A DNA stretch of 64,000 nucleotides, from positions 657-64,656 of the forward strand of contig QANZ01012081.1 in NCBI GenBank assembly GCA_003254925.1, given 5' to 3'. Of this stretch, positions 1 to 11,000 are shown piece by piece. The DNA is from Chamaecrista fasciculata (taxonomy: Eukaryota; Streptophyta; Magnoliopsida; Fabales; Fabaceae). Positions within the stretch are counted from its first letter, which is position 1, and every line of letters begins with the position of its first letter. A program made the translations under genes and the position numbers. Below the pieces are notes generated by a model. That model saw only the letters and a program-made list of their open reading frames with translations. It had not been told where the DNA came from and made no database searches.

Positions 1-283
1 AAAAAAAAAAAAAAAAAAAAACGCCAGATATGCTTGATTTGCCACATAAGCATTAATAATTAAAAAAAAACATTTCCTTGAAAAATCAAATTGGTCCTTG
101 AGTCATATATTTTTTAGAAAAAAAAAAATTTATTTTTACTCACCCATTCTTATCTCATTATTTTCAATTCCCCATCTTTTTCATCATCTTCATTCATTTT
201 AGTCCCAAATCCTCAAATTAAAATTGTAAAGTGTCCCAAAATTCTTCCAAACATTCCAATTTAGTCCATAAAAGTATTAAATA

Positions 284-420
284 CCCTAAAAACTAAACCC
301 TAAACTCTAAACCCTAAAACCCTAAACCCTAAAACTTAAACCTAAACCCTAAAACCCTAAACTCTAAAACTCAAACCCAAAACCCTAAACCCTAAATCCC
401 TAAACCCCTAAACTTATTTT
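284..420. repeat. Degenerate telomere-like repeats (CCCTAAA type)
   Basis: About 18 imperfect units of AAACCCTAAA with variants such as AAACTCTAAA lie in the left arm of the surrounding inverted element. They are interstitial and degenerate, not a chromosome end, because ordinary genic DNA follows. Confidence 0.85.
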
Positions 421-1059
421 CTTAAAAAAAAGCTGATTTCCCCTAATCAAACACCAAACACACCCTAATTTTTTCATCTTCATCGTCCTGAATCATCATC
501 CTAAAGAAAAAAAAAAACTACCCAGAATACCAAACACACCTAGAATACCAAACACACCCTTTTTGCTCCATCATCCTCACGCCCTCAATACCAAACACAC
601 CCTAATTGCTCCATCATCCTCACGATTTCATCTCCTTCATCTTCCCAAAATCCAAGCTTGAATCAACAGCAACAAAACTTCATCTCCTTCATCTTCGTCA
701 GTTCATAATCATCATTCATCATCCTAAATCCGTGTACAATAGCTCGATGAAATCGACTACCTCGCTCACGAACAAAGAGAAAACATTCGAGTTCCTTTGG
801 CACGATTTGGCACGATTTCGAACCCTAAGACACGGTTTCTCGGACCGATTCAGTTTGAAGGCACGATTTTGCTTCGATTTCAAAATCAGCGTGAAATAAT
901 TATGGTTTGCTATGTGCTTCGATTTCGAAATCAGCGTGAAATAATTATGGTTTGTTGTGTGCTTCGATTTCGATTTTGCTGTGTGCTTGATTTCGATTTG
1001 CTGTGTGCTTGATTTTTGCAGTTTTAGGGGATTTAGGGGTTTAGGGACCAAATCGCAAG

Positions 1060-1420
1060 AGAGTAGTTTTTTTTAGGGGTTTAGGATTTAGAGTTTAGGG
1101 GTTAGGGTTTTAGATTTTAGAGTTTACAGCTTAAGTTTTAGGATTTTAGAGTTTATGGTTTTAGGATTTTGGGGTTTAGGGTTTAGGGTTTTTAATTTTT
1201 TTTAAGGACTAAATTAGAATGTTTGGAAGAGTTTTGAGACACTTTACAATTTTAGGATTTTAGGGTTTTAGGGTTTACGGTTTTAAGGTTTAGGGTTTAG
1301 GATTTTAGGGTTTTAGGGTTTAGGATTTAGGATTTTATGGTTTAGGGTTTAGGATTTTAGGGTTTGGGGTTTAGGATTTTAGGGTTTAGGGTTTATGGTT
1401 TAGAGTTTAGGGTTTTTAAT
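1060..1420. repeat. Degenerate telomere-like repeats, opposite orientation (TTTAGGG type)
   Basis: A longer tract of TTTAGGG, TTTTAGGG and TTTAGAG variants forms the right arm, in inverse orientation to the tract at 284-420. It is interrupted near 1195-1255 by a second copy of the 'ggactaaa...gtttggaagagttttgagac' module that also occurs near 1425-1480, so the right arm has expanded by an internal duplication. Confidence 0.85.
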
Positions 1421-1845
1421 ACTTTTAAGGACTAAACTTCAATGTTTGGAAGAGTTTTGAGACATTTTACAATTTTATTTTGAAGATTTGGGACTAAAAT
1501 GAATGAAGATGATGAAAAAGAGGGGAAATTGAGAATAATGAAATAAAAATATAACTCAGGGACCTATTTGAATTTTGACTGAAATATCTTTTCTTTTTAA
1601 TTATTAATGCTGATGTGGCAGGAAATACACAGTTGGCTTTTTTTTTTTCCCAGTTTTTCAACTGCTGACATGGCACTTAACAGCAGATAACAGACACGTA
1701 AGCGGCTTCACAAACGGCAAGTTCACGGAAGGACCAATTTGGCTAATGTTAGTAATATTCGGGGACCTATTTGTCAATTTCCATAATTCGGGGATCAATC
1801 TGTCAGCGAGCCAATAATCCAGGGACCAATTTGGTAGTTTACTCG

Positions 1846-3354
1846 TAGAAATATTCACATAAAGCTTCACCTGCTTCCTTGAACTTGTTGCAACCACATA
1901 TATTAAATACTTTCTTACAAGTTACAAATTAGAATCTTTGCCTTCAAGCGATACCACTACTACGTGCCTACCATCAATTACAACATGGCCATACATACCA
2001 CTCTCTCTATTGAAGCAATTTCATTGTAAAATTTGTAGTAGAATATATGACATATATATATATATCCAGACAATCAAACTTTGTTAATTTAATATATCAA
2101 ATATTTATGAGATTGGAATGGCCAACTTAGCACTTACGAATAATATATGTAAGCAAAATTTATGAGTATACTTTGACCTCAACAACGAAAAAAAAAAGCA
2201 TAATAATAAACGATGCGACTAACGTCATGTTAAAGGGATATTACAATGACATGCTATCAAAAATTCAAATTGTGATTGATGCTTGAGAATATATATATAT
2301 TTTTTTTAAAAAAAATGTATGAAGGTTAACTTGAAAAGTAATCAAAGATGCACAATAGATAAACTTTCTCACTACATTTAAGTAAGGTTCTTTAAAAATT
2401 TGTTATAAGTTTTTTTCATACAAATAAAATATATAACAAATTTACTTTTCATGATGAATCAAAGTAGAGAAAGAGTATAAAAAATATATATTTTCTTTTC
2501 TAAAGCTTAAATTGACTAGTTGGCATAAAACCTCAAAGGCAAGGAACTTGCAAAAAAAAATAAATAATCTACTGTTTATTACTTATCTTTATATTATTGT
2601 AAAAATTCTGAAAAGAAATTTCACTTATAAATAATTATTAATAGTAACTCTGTTTTTCCCCTCCTTAATGCCATGGACTTTTTAAAAAAAAAAAAAATTG
2701 GAGTATTTTTCAGTCACTCGGTGTACTTATTTAAATTGTGTCATTTTCTATATATGATTCTCTCAATTCATAGTGCATCTTTTACATCATCTGGTACAAA
2801 ACACTTAAACTGTCTTGTTTACTAAGCACCAAAAATTTGACACATCACACAAGTATCTCAACAATTATATCCATTAATTAATAATGATGATGGACTAGAA
2901 TGTTAACAATAATATATATATGAATCAACATTAAATAAGGTCACTTTCATGAAGGTGATATATATGTGGGCTTCATCCCAAAACAAGTTTTCTTGCTTAA
3001 ATTCTTCACTTCCTCACTTTATTTCATATCATATTTGGTCATTTAGGTGTGTTAGGTTAGCCGTTAATCACTTCCTGTTATCTTTTTTCCACACCTATTA
3101 TAACTGCCAACGTCAACCAAACTTCTCCAATATCTCTCCCTCTCTATATAAGTTTTAAATAACTTCTAATAATTTTATTTTTAAATATAATAAAAAATTA
3201 CTAATTTTTATTTTTTATAATAATCTGTGTTATATTTCCTAATATTAACAATATTATCTATATACACCTTTTATGGATGTGAAATCAACTAATATTTAAT
3301 TAATAGTTTTAACTAAGTCTCTGTCTCTCTCTTACACATAGAGACATATATACA
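1846..3354. other. AT-rich intergenic DNA
   Basis: No gene is recognised here. The open frame at 2949-3158 has no family resemblance and lies in low-complexity sequence. Only poly-A/T runs and short AT microsatellites are seen. Confidence 0.6.
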
Positions 3355-3363
3355 CTACTGATC

Positions 3364-3789
3364 ATAGTGTAAAAAACCGGACCGGTCATTGACCCGGTGA
3401 AAGGCTCGGGGTCACTGATTTACTGGTTCAACCGCTAGGTCACTAGTTCAACCGGTTGAGCCGGTTTACTTAAAAAATACATTTTCAAATATACATATTC
3501 ATCAAATACATATTGATATATTACAATAATTTAAATTTAAAGTAAAAATTAAACATAACCATATGTCCATCACATATAATAAGTGTCAAATATTTAATTT
3601 TTTTTTAATTTTTTCAAATATTTCCGGGTCAACCGGTTTCCGGTTTAACCGGCCGGTTCGAGCGGTTTGACCCGGTTCACCACCGGGTCAACTGCAGGCC
3701 GGTATTTTATTTTTTTCGGACCGGACTGGTGTCTGGTTCACCGGTTTGCCGGTTGAACCGGCCGGTCCGGTCCGGTTTTTTCTACATTG
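3364..3789. mobile_element. GC-rich Mutator-like MITE with 9-bp target duplication
   Basis: The left end (AAAAAACCGGACCGGTC near 3370) is the inverted match of the right end (GGTCCGGTCCGGTTTTTTC near 3765-3782). The interior is built of CCGGTT/GGTTCAACC phrases around an AT-rich core. The 9-mer CTACTGATC sits immediately outside both ends (3355-3363 and 3790-3798). A 9-bp duplication plus long inverted ends fits Mutator-like elements. There is no coding capacity. Confidence 0.8.
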
Positions 3790-3798
3790 CTACTGATC

Positions 3799-4193
3799 TT
3801 ATTCTAAATTTTAAAATTATTGAGACTATAGATTGTTTAAAACTTATTTTGTATATTTTTTTTATTAAAATGATTTATCTATGATGATTTATAAATATAA
3901 AAAACCCATTCTAAATTTTACTTTATTTTTGGTAACAATTAACTTTATATTTTAAGTATATGAAATTCAATGTATAAAACATAATTTACGTAAAAATTAT
4001 TAGAGACTTGACAAGTTACTTAACTTTCTTGCATGTGGTGAAAACAAAATGGAAAATTCAATATGATTTAAAAATTGTGATTAAGTAGTTTAAGTTATTG
4101 TGAAAAGCATTTAAAGTACTAATTATGTAATAAAGTTATGATGGACATGTGCAGCTCAACTAGATGATAAAAATAGTAATAGATCACATTTCA
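3799..4193. other. AT-rich spacer between two MITEs
   Basis: No gene, RNA or clear repeat structure is visible. The stretch is flanked on both sides by members of the same GC-rich MITE family. Confidence 0.5.
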
Positions 4194-4204
4194 CTTAACA
4201 ACAA

Positions 4205-5026
4205 AGTTTTTTAAAATCGGACCGGCCATTGAACCGATTGAAATAAAGGTTCAAGGTTCAATGGTTCAACTGGGGTCGGACCGTTTATAAATTAATTAAT
4301 AAATAAATAATATATTAATAAATAATAGACCAACAAAATAATAAATTACTAATTATAATTAAAAAAATCTATATATAATAAAATTCAAAATTAATATGTC
4401 ATAATTAAGTCCATAAAGAGTTATTATAACATAAAAATAGTCAAATAAACACAATAAAGAAATAAACCAACACGGAAATAAACTACAATGAGGCCAAAGA
4501 ATAAAAGAGAAATAAACCACCTACAATGAAATAAACTACAATCATGGCAAACTATAAGAAGGAAATAAACTACAAAAAAGAAATAAATTATAAGAAGGAG
4601 ATAAAACACAAGAAGGAAATAAACATTCATTCTATTCAACTTTCCTCCATCATTGTTTCTCAATTTATATGCTCCTCAGTTGTACGCTACTCATCCTTCT
4701 TCATCTACTCTGTGTCTAAGTTTCAAAACTTCTTGTTCATTTAAATCTTGTTTTGTTCATCAATATTTCTTTTTACATTGTTCAGATTTGTTCATCTCCA
4801 TCCAAATTTCCTTCTTCTATGTCCAGATCTGATTGTTCATCCATAATTTTTTTTTTAAACAGTGAACCGGTTATGCTCCAAACCGGCCGGTTCATGTCGG
4901 TTTTTGACCCTTTTTCAGCGGTTGTTGACCGGTTCGAAACACTTTTAGTTCTTAAGCCAACTTGGACCGGACCAGACACCGATTCGCGTTTTAACCGGCC
5001 AGTCCAGTCCCATTTTAATATCCTTG
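4205..5026. mobile_element. Second GC-rich Mutator-like MITE, with 11-bp target duplication and internal tandem repeats
   Basis: The ends resemble the 3364-3789 element: TTAAAATCGGACCGGCC on the left, and on the right the reverse complement of TTAAAATGGGACTGGACTGGCC. The exact 11-mer CTTAACAACAA flanks it at 4194-4204 and 5027-5037. The interior is larger and contains a run of degenerate units based on GAAATAAACTACAA (about 4440-4625). Open frames across 4424-5139 on both strands are by-products of this repeat and resemble no protein I know. Confidence 0.8.
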
Positions 5027-5037
5027 CTTAACAACAA

Positions 5038-6507
5038 TTCTTGAGAGATGTTGAGTTTGAGCTTTTTAAAATGATAAGTCCAAATAATACGTATACATAA
5101 GATCATATATATAAATAGTTTAAAGTTTAATGTGAGCATTATATAAGAATAAATTAAAATTCAGTAGATATTCAAGACTTTAAAAATTACTTGTAGTTTT
5201 AACAAAAGAAATGAATTTGAAAAGTGTCTCTAACATATTCTTAAGAAGATATTGAAAAGGCAAGAGTATCATATTCGTTTCCAAATTTTACATGAATTTT
5301 TAATGTTTGTTTATTGTCAATTTTATTCTCAAAATTTTATATATATTTTAATTGATTTTATTTTTATTATCTTTAGTCAGATATTAATGACATATTTTAC
5401 GTGACTAATGACATATAATGTTAAATTAATAGAAAAAGATTTAAATTTTAACTCAAATTAAAAAATATAATGAAATTTATTGTTAATTTATTAAAAAAAT
5501 AGTCGACCAAAATATTAAATTTAACGATTAAATTGATAAAAAATTTTGAAAATAAAATTAAAAATTAATATAGAATTAAAAAATAAAAAATATTATTGTC
5601 TACTAAAAATTATCAAGAGAACATTAATTATTTGTTTTAGAGAGTGATTTTTATTCCAAAATATTTAATGTTTTATAAATTCAAGAGAACATTAATTATT
5701 TGTTTACAATTTTATCCCTATTATATAGTATAGTCATAAATGTATAAACATTTCTCAAGTAATTTAATAGGGATAATTTAGTCTTTTTATTTCATTTTTC
5801 TCTTCATTCTAGGTGAGCTAATCATTTCCTTAATTTGTATTTACTTTAAACATCAGATATATAGAACCGGAGGAAATAATATTTGAAAAAAATTTGTCAA
5901 ACGTATATTTATAATTTTACTATATTTATCTAATTGGTCATAATTGCTACAGGGTGGAACTATTTATTGCTAGCCGGAGAAAGAAAAAGCAATCACTGGT
6001 CCTCGAATGATCATCAAGTTTAAATGTACAGTTACTTAGGGACCCACGTGTCAAACTTTTTGTGGGGCCTTTTGTTATTTAACTCTAAAACTAGATGGAA
6101 TTCCAATATTTTGACGAAAATAAATAGAATTTCACAAAAGAAAAAAGTTAACTTTTTTATTTTTTGGTAAGGCGAACAAGGTTAACTTTGAATTCAAAAC
6201 CTTGCTTTTGAAAGACGTTCTTATTTGAAAAGAAATCTAGTGTAACAAAATTTTAAGAAAAATGTAATAAATATATAATTTTCTTTAATTTTTGAGTTAT
6301 TGGTATTTGTATTCCAACTATCATTTTCAAGTTTTTTTTTGAATCAAAAGGCACAGTTATATTATAAAAAATAAATCAAGTTTTTGAAGTTTTGGATAAA
6401 TTGATAACAAAATGGTCTCAATCAAAAGTCAGACTTGGATTTTTATTTATTTTATTGTATTTTACGGATTTCTCTTACGCAGTGACTTTGTCTTTTTCAT
6501 TTTCTTG
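5038..6507. other. AT-rich intergenic DNA
   Basis: No gene is recognised. A short phrase (TTCAAGAGAACATTAATTA and neighbours) occurs twice, near 5612 and 5680. Otherwise the stretch is low-complexity AT sequence. Confidence 0.5.
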
Positions 6508-6875
6508 GAAAAAGTACTTTTTTGGTCTCCAAAATTTTCACTAACTTCCAATTTAGTCCTCATTATTTTTTGTTTGGTCAATTTCATTCCCAACCTTTTA
6601 CATCTTGGTCAATTTTATCTTTAAATTTATTTATTTCAATAAATTAATGACACATTTCATTATATTTTTCAATTTTAATTAAAATTTGAGTTTCTTTTCT
6701 TATTAGTTTTTTTGGTAGAGCTTTTCTTATCAATTTAATATTACATGTTATCAAGTAGAATCTATCGTTAATATTTGATTAAAGTAAGAGTAAAAGATAA
6801 GATTGGCCAAAATGCGAAACATTGGGACTAAATTGACAGTTGATATAAATTTTTGGGACTAAATGGTGCTTTTTC
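6508..6875. mobile_element. Foldback MITE upstream of the receptor kinase
   Basis: The left arm (AAAAAGTACTTTTTTGGTC and the following 'ccaatttagtcc' phrase) reappears in inverse order on the right (GGGACTAAATTGACAG, then GGGACTAAATGGTGCTTTTTC). It lies just upstream of the likely 5' leader of the CRLK gene. There is no coding potential. Confidence 0.55.
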
Positions 6876-6899
6876 TCTTTTACTTTTATATTTCCTCTT

Positions 6900-8052
6900 A
6901 CCTTTCTTCTTTTCACTTCGGTCCAATTGTGTATAAACTAGTGCCATTCAAAAATCAAACTTCAACCTTAAACTCCATTTCCTCCCAGATTCTCTTCTGT
7001 CGGCTTCTTCCTTCTTGAAATCCCATTCAAGAGCAAGCAAATGATTTTTTCTTCTCACTTCTACACTTCTAGGTCTCAATATTTTGCACTTCTTCTTCTT
7101 GCGTAAAGCGTGTGAGTGTGTGGGAATCTTTTTGTCTCGGTAAATTTCTGGTCTCGTAGTCTCTTCAATGCGTTTCAGATTATCTTAGAACTATTATTTT
7201 TTCTTTGGTGGTCAACCGTTTCTGTTGTGATTTGTGAATGTTTCGATCTGTCTGCTCTGTTTCAGAAAAAAAAAGGCGTGTTTTGTGTTGTTTTTCATGT
7301 GAGTGTGTGTGACTTTTGCATTATTCTGTTTGTTTGCTGAGAAAATAAAATAAGAAATCTGAGTGGAAAGAAAGGAAAAGGGGAAAAAGAAGTTAGTTGC
7401 ATTTAGTCAAAAGCCTATTCTGGTCTCAGTTGGGGGTTGATCAGTGGTTGACCTGTTTTTCTTCATTCTGATCTTGTTCTTCGGGTCTAAAGTTTTGTTT
7501 TTGTTGGTTTTTTTTATAATCCTTTTTTTCCCCTCATTTCTTTTTCTCTCCAGTGTTTTTCCTTATCTAGGTAAGATTTGAAAATTATAATACAGATTAA
7601 GAGTCAAGATTTAGATTGTTCTGCTAAAGTAGAGGACCAAACCACATTAAGTTTAGCTTTCCCTATTCTGTTACCATCTCAGTGAATTTGATCTTTAATC
7701 TTTTTCGTGTTCTCTCTGTTTATGATTATAATGGATTGACTTTTACAAAAGAATTCTACTATGTGCTCAAATTAATTGTTCAACACGTTAAGGCTTGCTC
7801 TGGGTTTAATTTTCAATGTGAGGATCTTATCATATCAGTTCAAACGTGATTTGGAGCCTATTTAGTCATTTTCAGGTGACTACAGATGATTATTTAATAT
7901 TCAACTTGACATGCCTAGTAGTGAAATTTAACATCATTTATTTTTTGATTTATGTACTACATAGATTTATTGTGTAATTGATGTACTTTTTGCAGGTGTG
8001 TGGTTCAATGGATTTGATGATCAGTAGGGATTAGAAAAGCACATAAAAGGAA
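6900..8052 (+). promoter_or_regulatory. Promoter/5' leader of the CRLK gene, probably with a leader intron
   Basis: A pyrimidine-rich, exon-like stretch at about 6960-7570 is followed by a strong donor (CTAG|GTAAGA at 7570/7571). An acceptor TTTTTGCAG|GTGTG occurs at 7995/7996, 57 bases before the ATG. An intron of about 425 bp in the 5' untranslated region is therefore likely. The true transcription start is not visible, and other donors upstream are possible. Confidence 0.5.
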
Positions 8053-11000
8053 ATGAAAGAGGAGTCAATAGGACTTATAATTGGAATTTCCATAGGTGTG
8101 ATTATTGGTGTGATTTTGGCTATCTCTGCCCTGTTCTGTTTCAAATACCATAGGAAGCGTTCACTTATAGGTAATAGCAGTTCCCGGAGGGCAGCTACCA
8201 TACCCATCCGTGCGAATGGTGCCGATTCTTGTACTATTCTATCAGACTCAACAATAGGTCCAGAATCACCGGTGAAGTCTGGAAGGAATGGCATGTCCTT
8301 CTGGGGAGATGGATTTAGGAAGAGTAATGTGATTTCTGCATCTGGAATACCCGAGTATTCATACAAGTACGTGTTTAATCTCCCTTAGAAGGAGTTGCAT
8401 ACTTGCATTCATGTGTCATCTAGATTTTTAGATGAGCCTACACTGAGTTTTATATTTTAAAAGAGGGTCAATTTTTCATATTTCTTCTTTGGGGTGTGAA
8501 ATGATTTATTTTAAATCAAGATGCTTCATAATCTTCATTCTTTGGAAGCAAAATGAGATTAGAATATTGTTTATCAGTAGGTAAAACAAAGGATTGTTAA
8601 ACTGCCTTAATTTTGCCATCTCTATGCACACAGACTCGTCTATTTAGGAAGGTGTGTGTCTCTTTGACATTTGCTAAATATGCCTCTGCTACATTCATAT
8701 GGTTTTTACATATCTGGATTTGCCATATCCATTATTCTGTTTATCAATTTTCATGATTTGAGTGAGCAATAATTGTAACTTAAGTTAAATGTCACCATTA
8801 TTTGAATTAATGGAGAAACTGAATTTAGCATGTCATATGTCTCTTTTTCTGTCTTTCTGTTTAATGTTTTAGTCACACTTCAGGGATCTGCAGAAGGCTA
8901 CATATAATTTCACAACACTTATAGGTCAAGGGGCATTTGGTCCTGTTTATAAAGCTCAGATGTCTACTGGGGAAACAGTTGCAGTTAAAGTTCTTGCAAC
9001 AAATTCTAAGCAAGGGGAGAAAGAATTCCACACGGAGGTAGAAATTGTTATTGCCAAACATTTACTACCTTACAGAATTAGTCTATATTTAATTTTGATG
9101 ACATAACTTTAGAATTAGGTGTTTGTTAATTAGGATAACTAGAAGTAATTTATGGTAAAATTTAGATCAAGAAGAAAATTTAGGAAACATGTGAATGAAT
9201 ATTGTTCTTACCATCTTGTAAAATTATAGAACTAAATAGATGATTATAACTGTATATTGAATTAGGAGTTTTTGTCATAACTCCTCAGTACAGGTTCATA
9301 TATGTATTTTGAAGCTTGACATATTTCCAGTCTGCTTAAGTTACTGAGAGCAGTCGGCCATTCTGCTGTGCACAGCCTTTAGTTATTGTATAGTTGATGT
9401 TTCTGGATGAACTTTCCTTCTTTACATCTGGGTAATTCATCATTTTTGACATTTTATGTAATTTTAAATTATTCTCAGGTTATGTTGTTGGGGAGGTTAC
9501 ACCATAGAAACCTGGTGAATTTGATCGGATACTGTGCAGAGAAAGGCCAGCACATGCTTATTTATGTTTACATGAGTAAAGGCAGCTTGGCTTCCCACTT
9601 GTATAGTAAGTTTTCTGTTTAGCTATTTACTTGATGAGTTATAAGCCTTGTTAGGCATTAGCCTCCCCAACAATATGTAACTAGGCTAATGCCTAATATA
9701 GTATGAATTGGCTCCCCATTGATTTCACATTCCCACCCACATACCATGAGCCAATTCATACTATATTAGGCGTTAGCCTAGTTACATATGTACCATTAAT
9801 CTACTGCAGAATTTGGTTGAATATGTATTTTTGGGCTCTTATCATGCCTGGATTCTACCATTAAATGATTAAAATTGGTTGAGTATTTTGCTTTCTATAA
9901 TCCAACTTCTTGATCTAGCTAAATGATCAATCTTATTTTGGCTTTTATGTAACCTCAATTGCTGTCTGAGAAGATCAATTTACTATTTCATTTTATTATG
10001 AAACAATGTGATTGTAATTTGGGGATTAGAGTTGTCATTGATCACTTGGGAAAATTATGGGTTTGAATAAAGACTTGTAGACCTAGGGTTTTGTTACTCA
10101 ATTTTCAGTTTCCTTGTAGGATTAAAAACTTGGTATCATTAGGATAGTTATTGATGTAAGGCTAGAGAAGAGAGAATTTGAATTGAGAGAGAACAGAAGA
10201 AAGGAGTAGAGGTAGAGGAGCTGCCAATATGGGCTAGCCCAACTGACATGAACAGAAGTGGGTGGGGTTAAGTGGGCCAACTTTTATACAGACTGGGCTG
10301 GCTCACATTAGGTGGGTCATGAGCTAGCTCACCTAACATACCAGAAAAAATAATAAAAAAATATAAAAATACATTATTAAGAAAGTAATGATTTATCCCT
10401 TGAAAATTATTGGTTTCTCAATTTAGTCATTGAAGCATAAAATTATAAAATTTTGTCTCTTAAAGATGTAATTTCAATCAATTAAGTTCTTCTATTAAAT
10501 GTATTAATTGAAATTTAATCACAAAATTGATATGATTTTAATATCTATTGACATGGGACTTGACAACTTTTGGGAGGAAATCAAATTTCCATGAAATCTT
10601 AGTTAATCCAAATTGATTGTGATTATAGTTTTGGAAACTAAATTTATGATTTTTTTAGGGACTAAATTAAAAATTTTATCAATTCTTAAGGACTAAATCA
10701 TTTGTTTACGTAATTTTGAATTACTTGAAATGATCATCTTCTGAATGTTTGTAGAAAATTTACAAGTATAAATATAATTCTTATAGCCACTGTACTATGG
10801 GTTAAGTGAAGACAAATGAGTATTTAGGTTATATTGGTTGACAAATTTAGAAGTAGATGCATGCATGGACTATTTTTCTAGATTAAACTTTACAATTTAA
10901 TGTTTGGAAAAAGGATAAACAAGTTAGAAGTAGATTCATGCATGGACTATTTTTCTAGACTAAAATTTAATTTATGTTGAAATATTCTTCAAATATCTTC

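Larger units (their letters stand above)
1..1845. mobile_element. Large inverted-repeat DNA element with telomere-like arms, left end outside the window
   Basis: The first ~440 bases and the reverse complement of about 1390-1640 match closely and in order: a tract near GCCACATAAGCATTAATAA, a 'tccttgagt' phrase, a 'cttccaaacattcc' phrase and then CCCTAAA-type repeats. The match runs into the poly-A at base 1, so the left terminus lies beyond the window. The right arm continues through alternating 'ggaccaatttgg'-type phrases to about 1840. The centre (440-1060) holds short open frames that look like chance. No transposase is visible, so this is a non-autonomous long-TIR element, perhaps Mutator-like. 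The exact right end and the superfamily are uncertain. Confidence 0.7.

Noticed and set aside
606-1051. Overlapping open frames on both strands near 0.6-1.05 kb
   Set aside because: They lie in the core of the inverted-repeat element, their residue bias mirrors local repeats, and they match no family.
284-1420. Chromosome end (true telomere)
   Set aside because: The repeats are degenerate, occur in both orientations and are followed by genes, so this is interstitial.
4424-5139. Frames near 4.4-5.1 kb, including a Lys/Glu repeat peptide
   Set aside because: They translate the internal tandem repeat and arms of a MITE bounded by an 11-bp target duplication.
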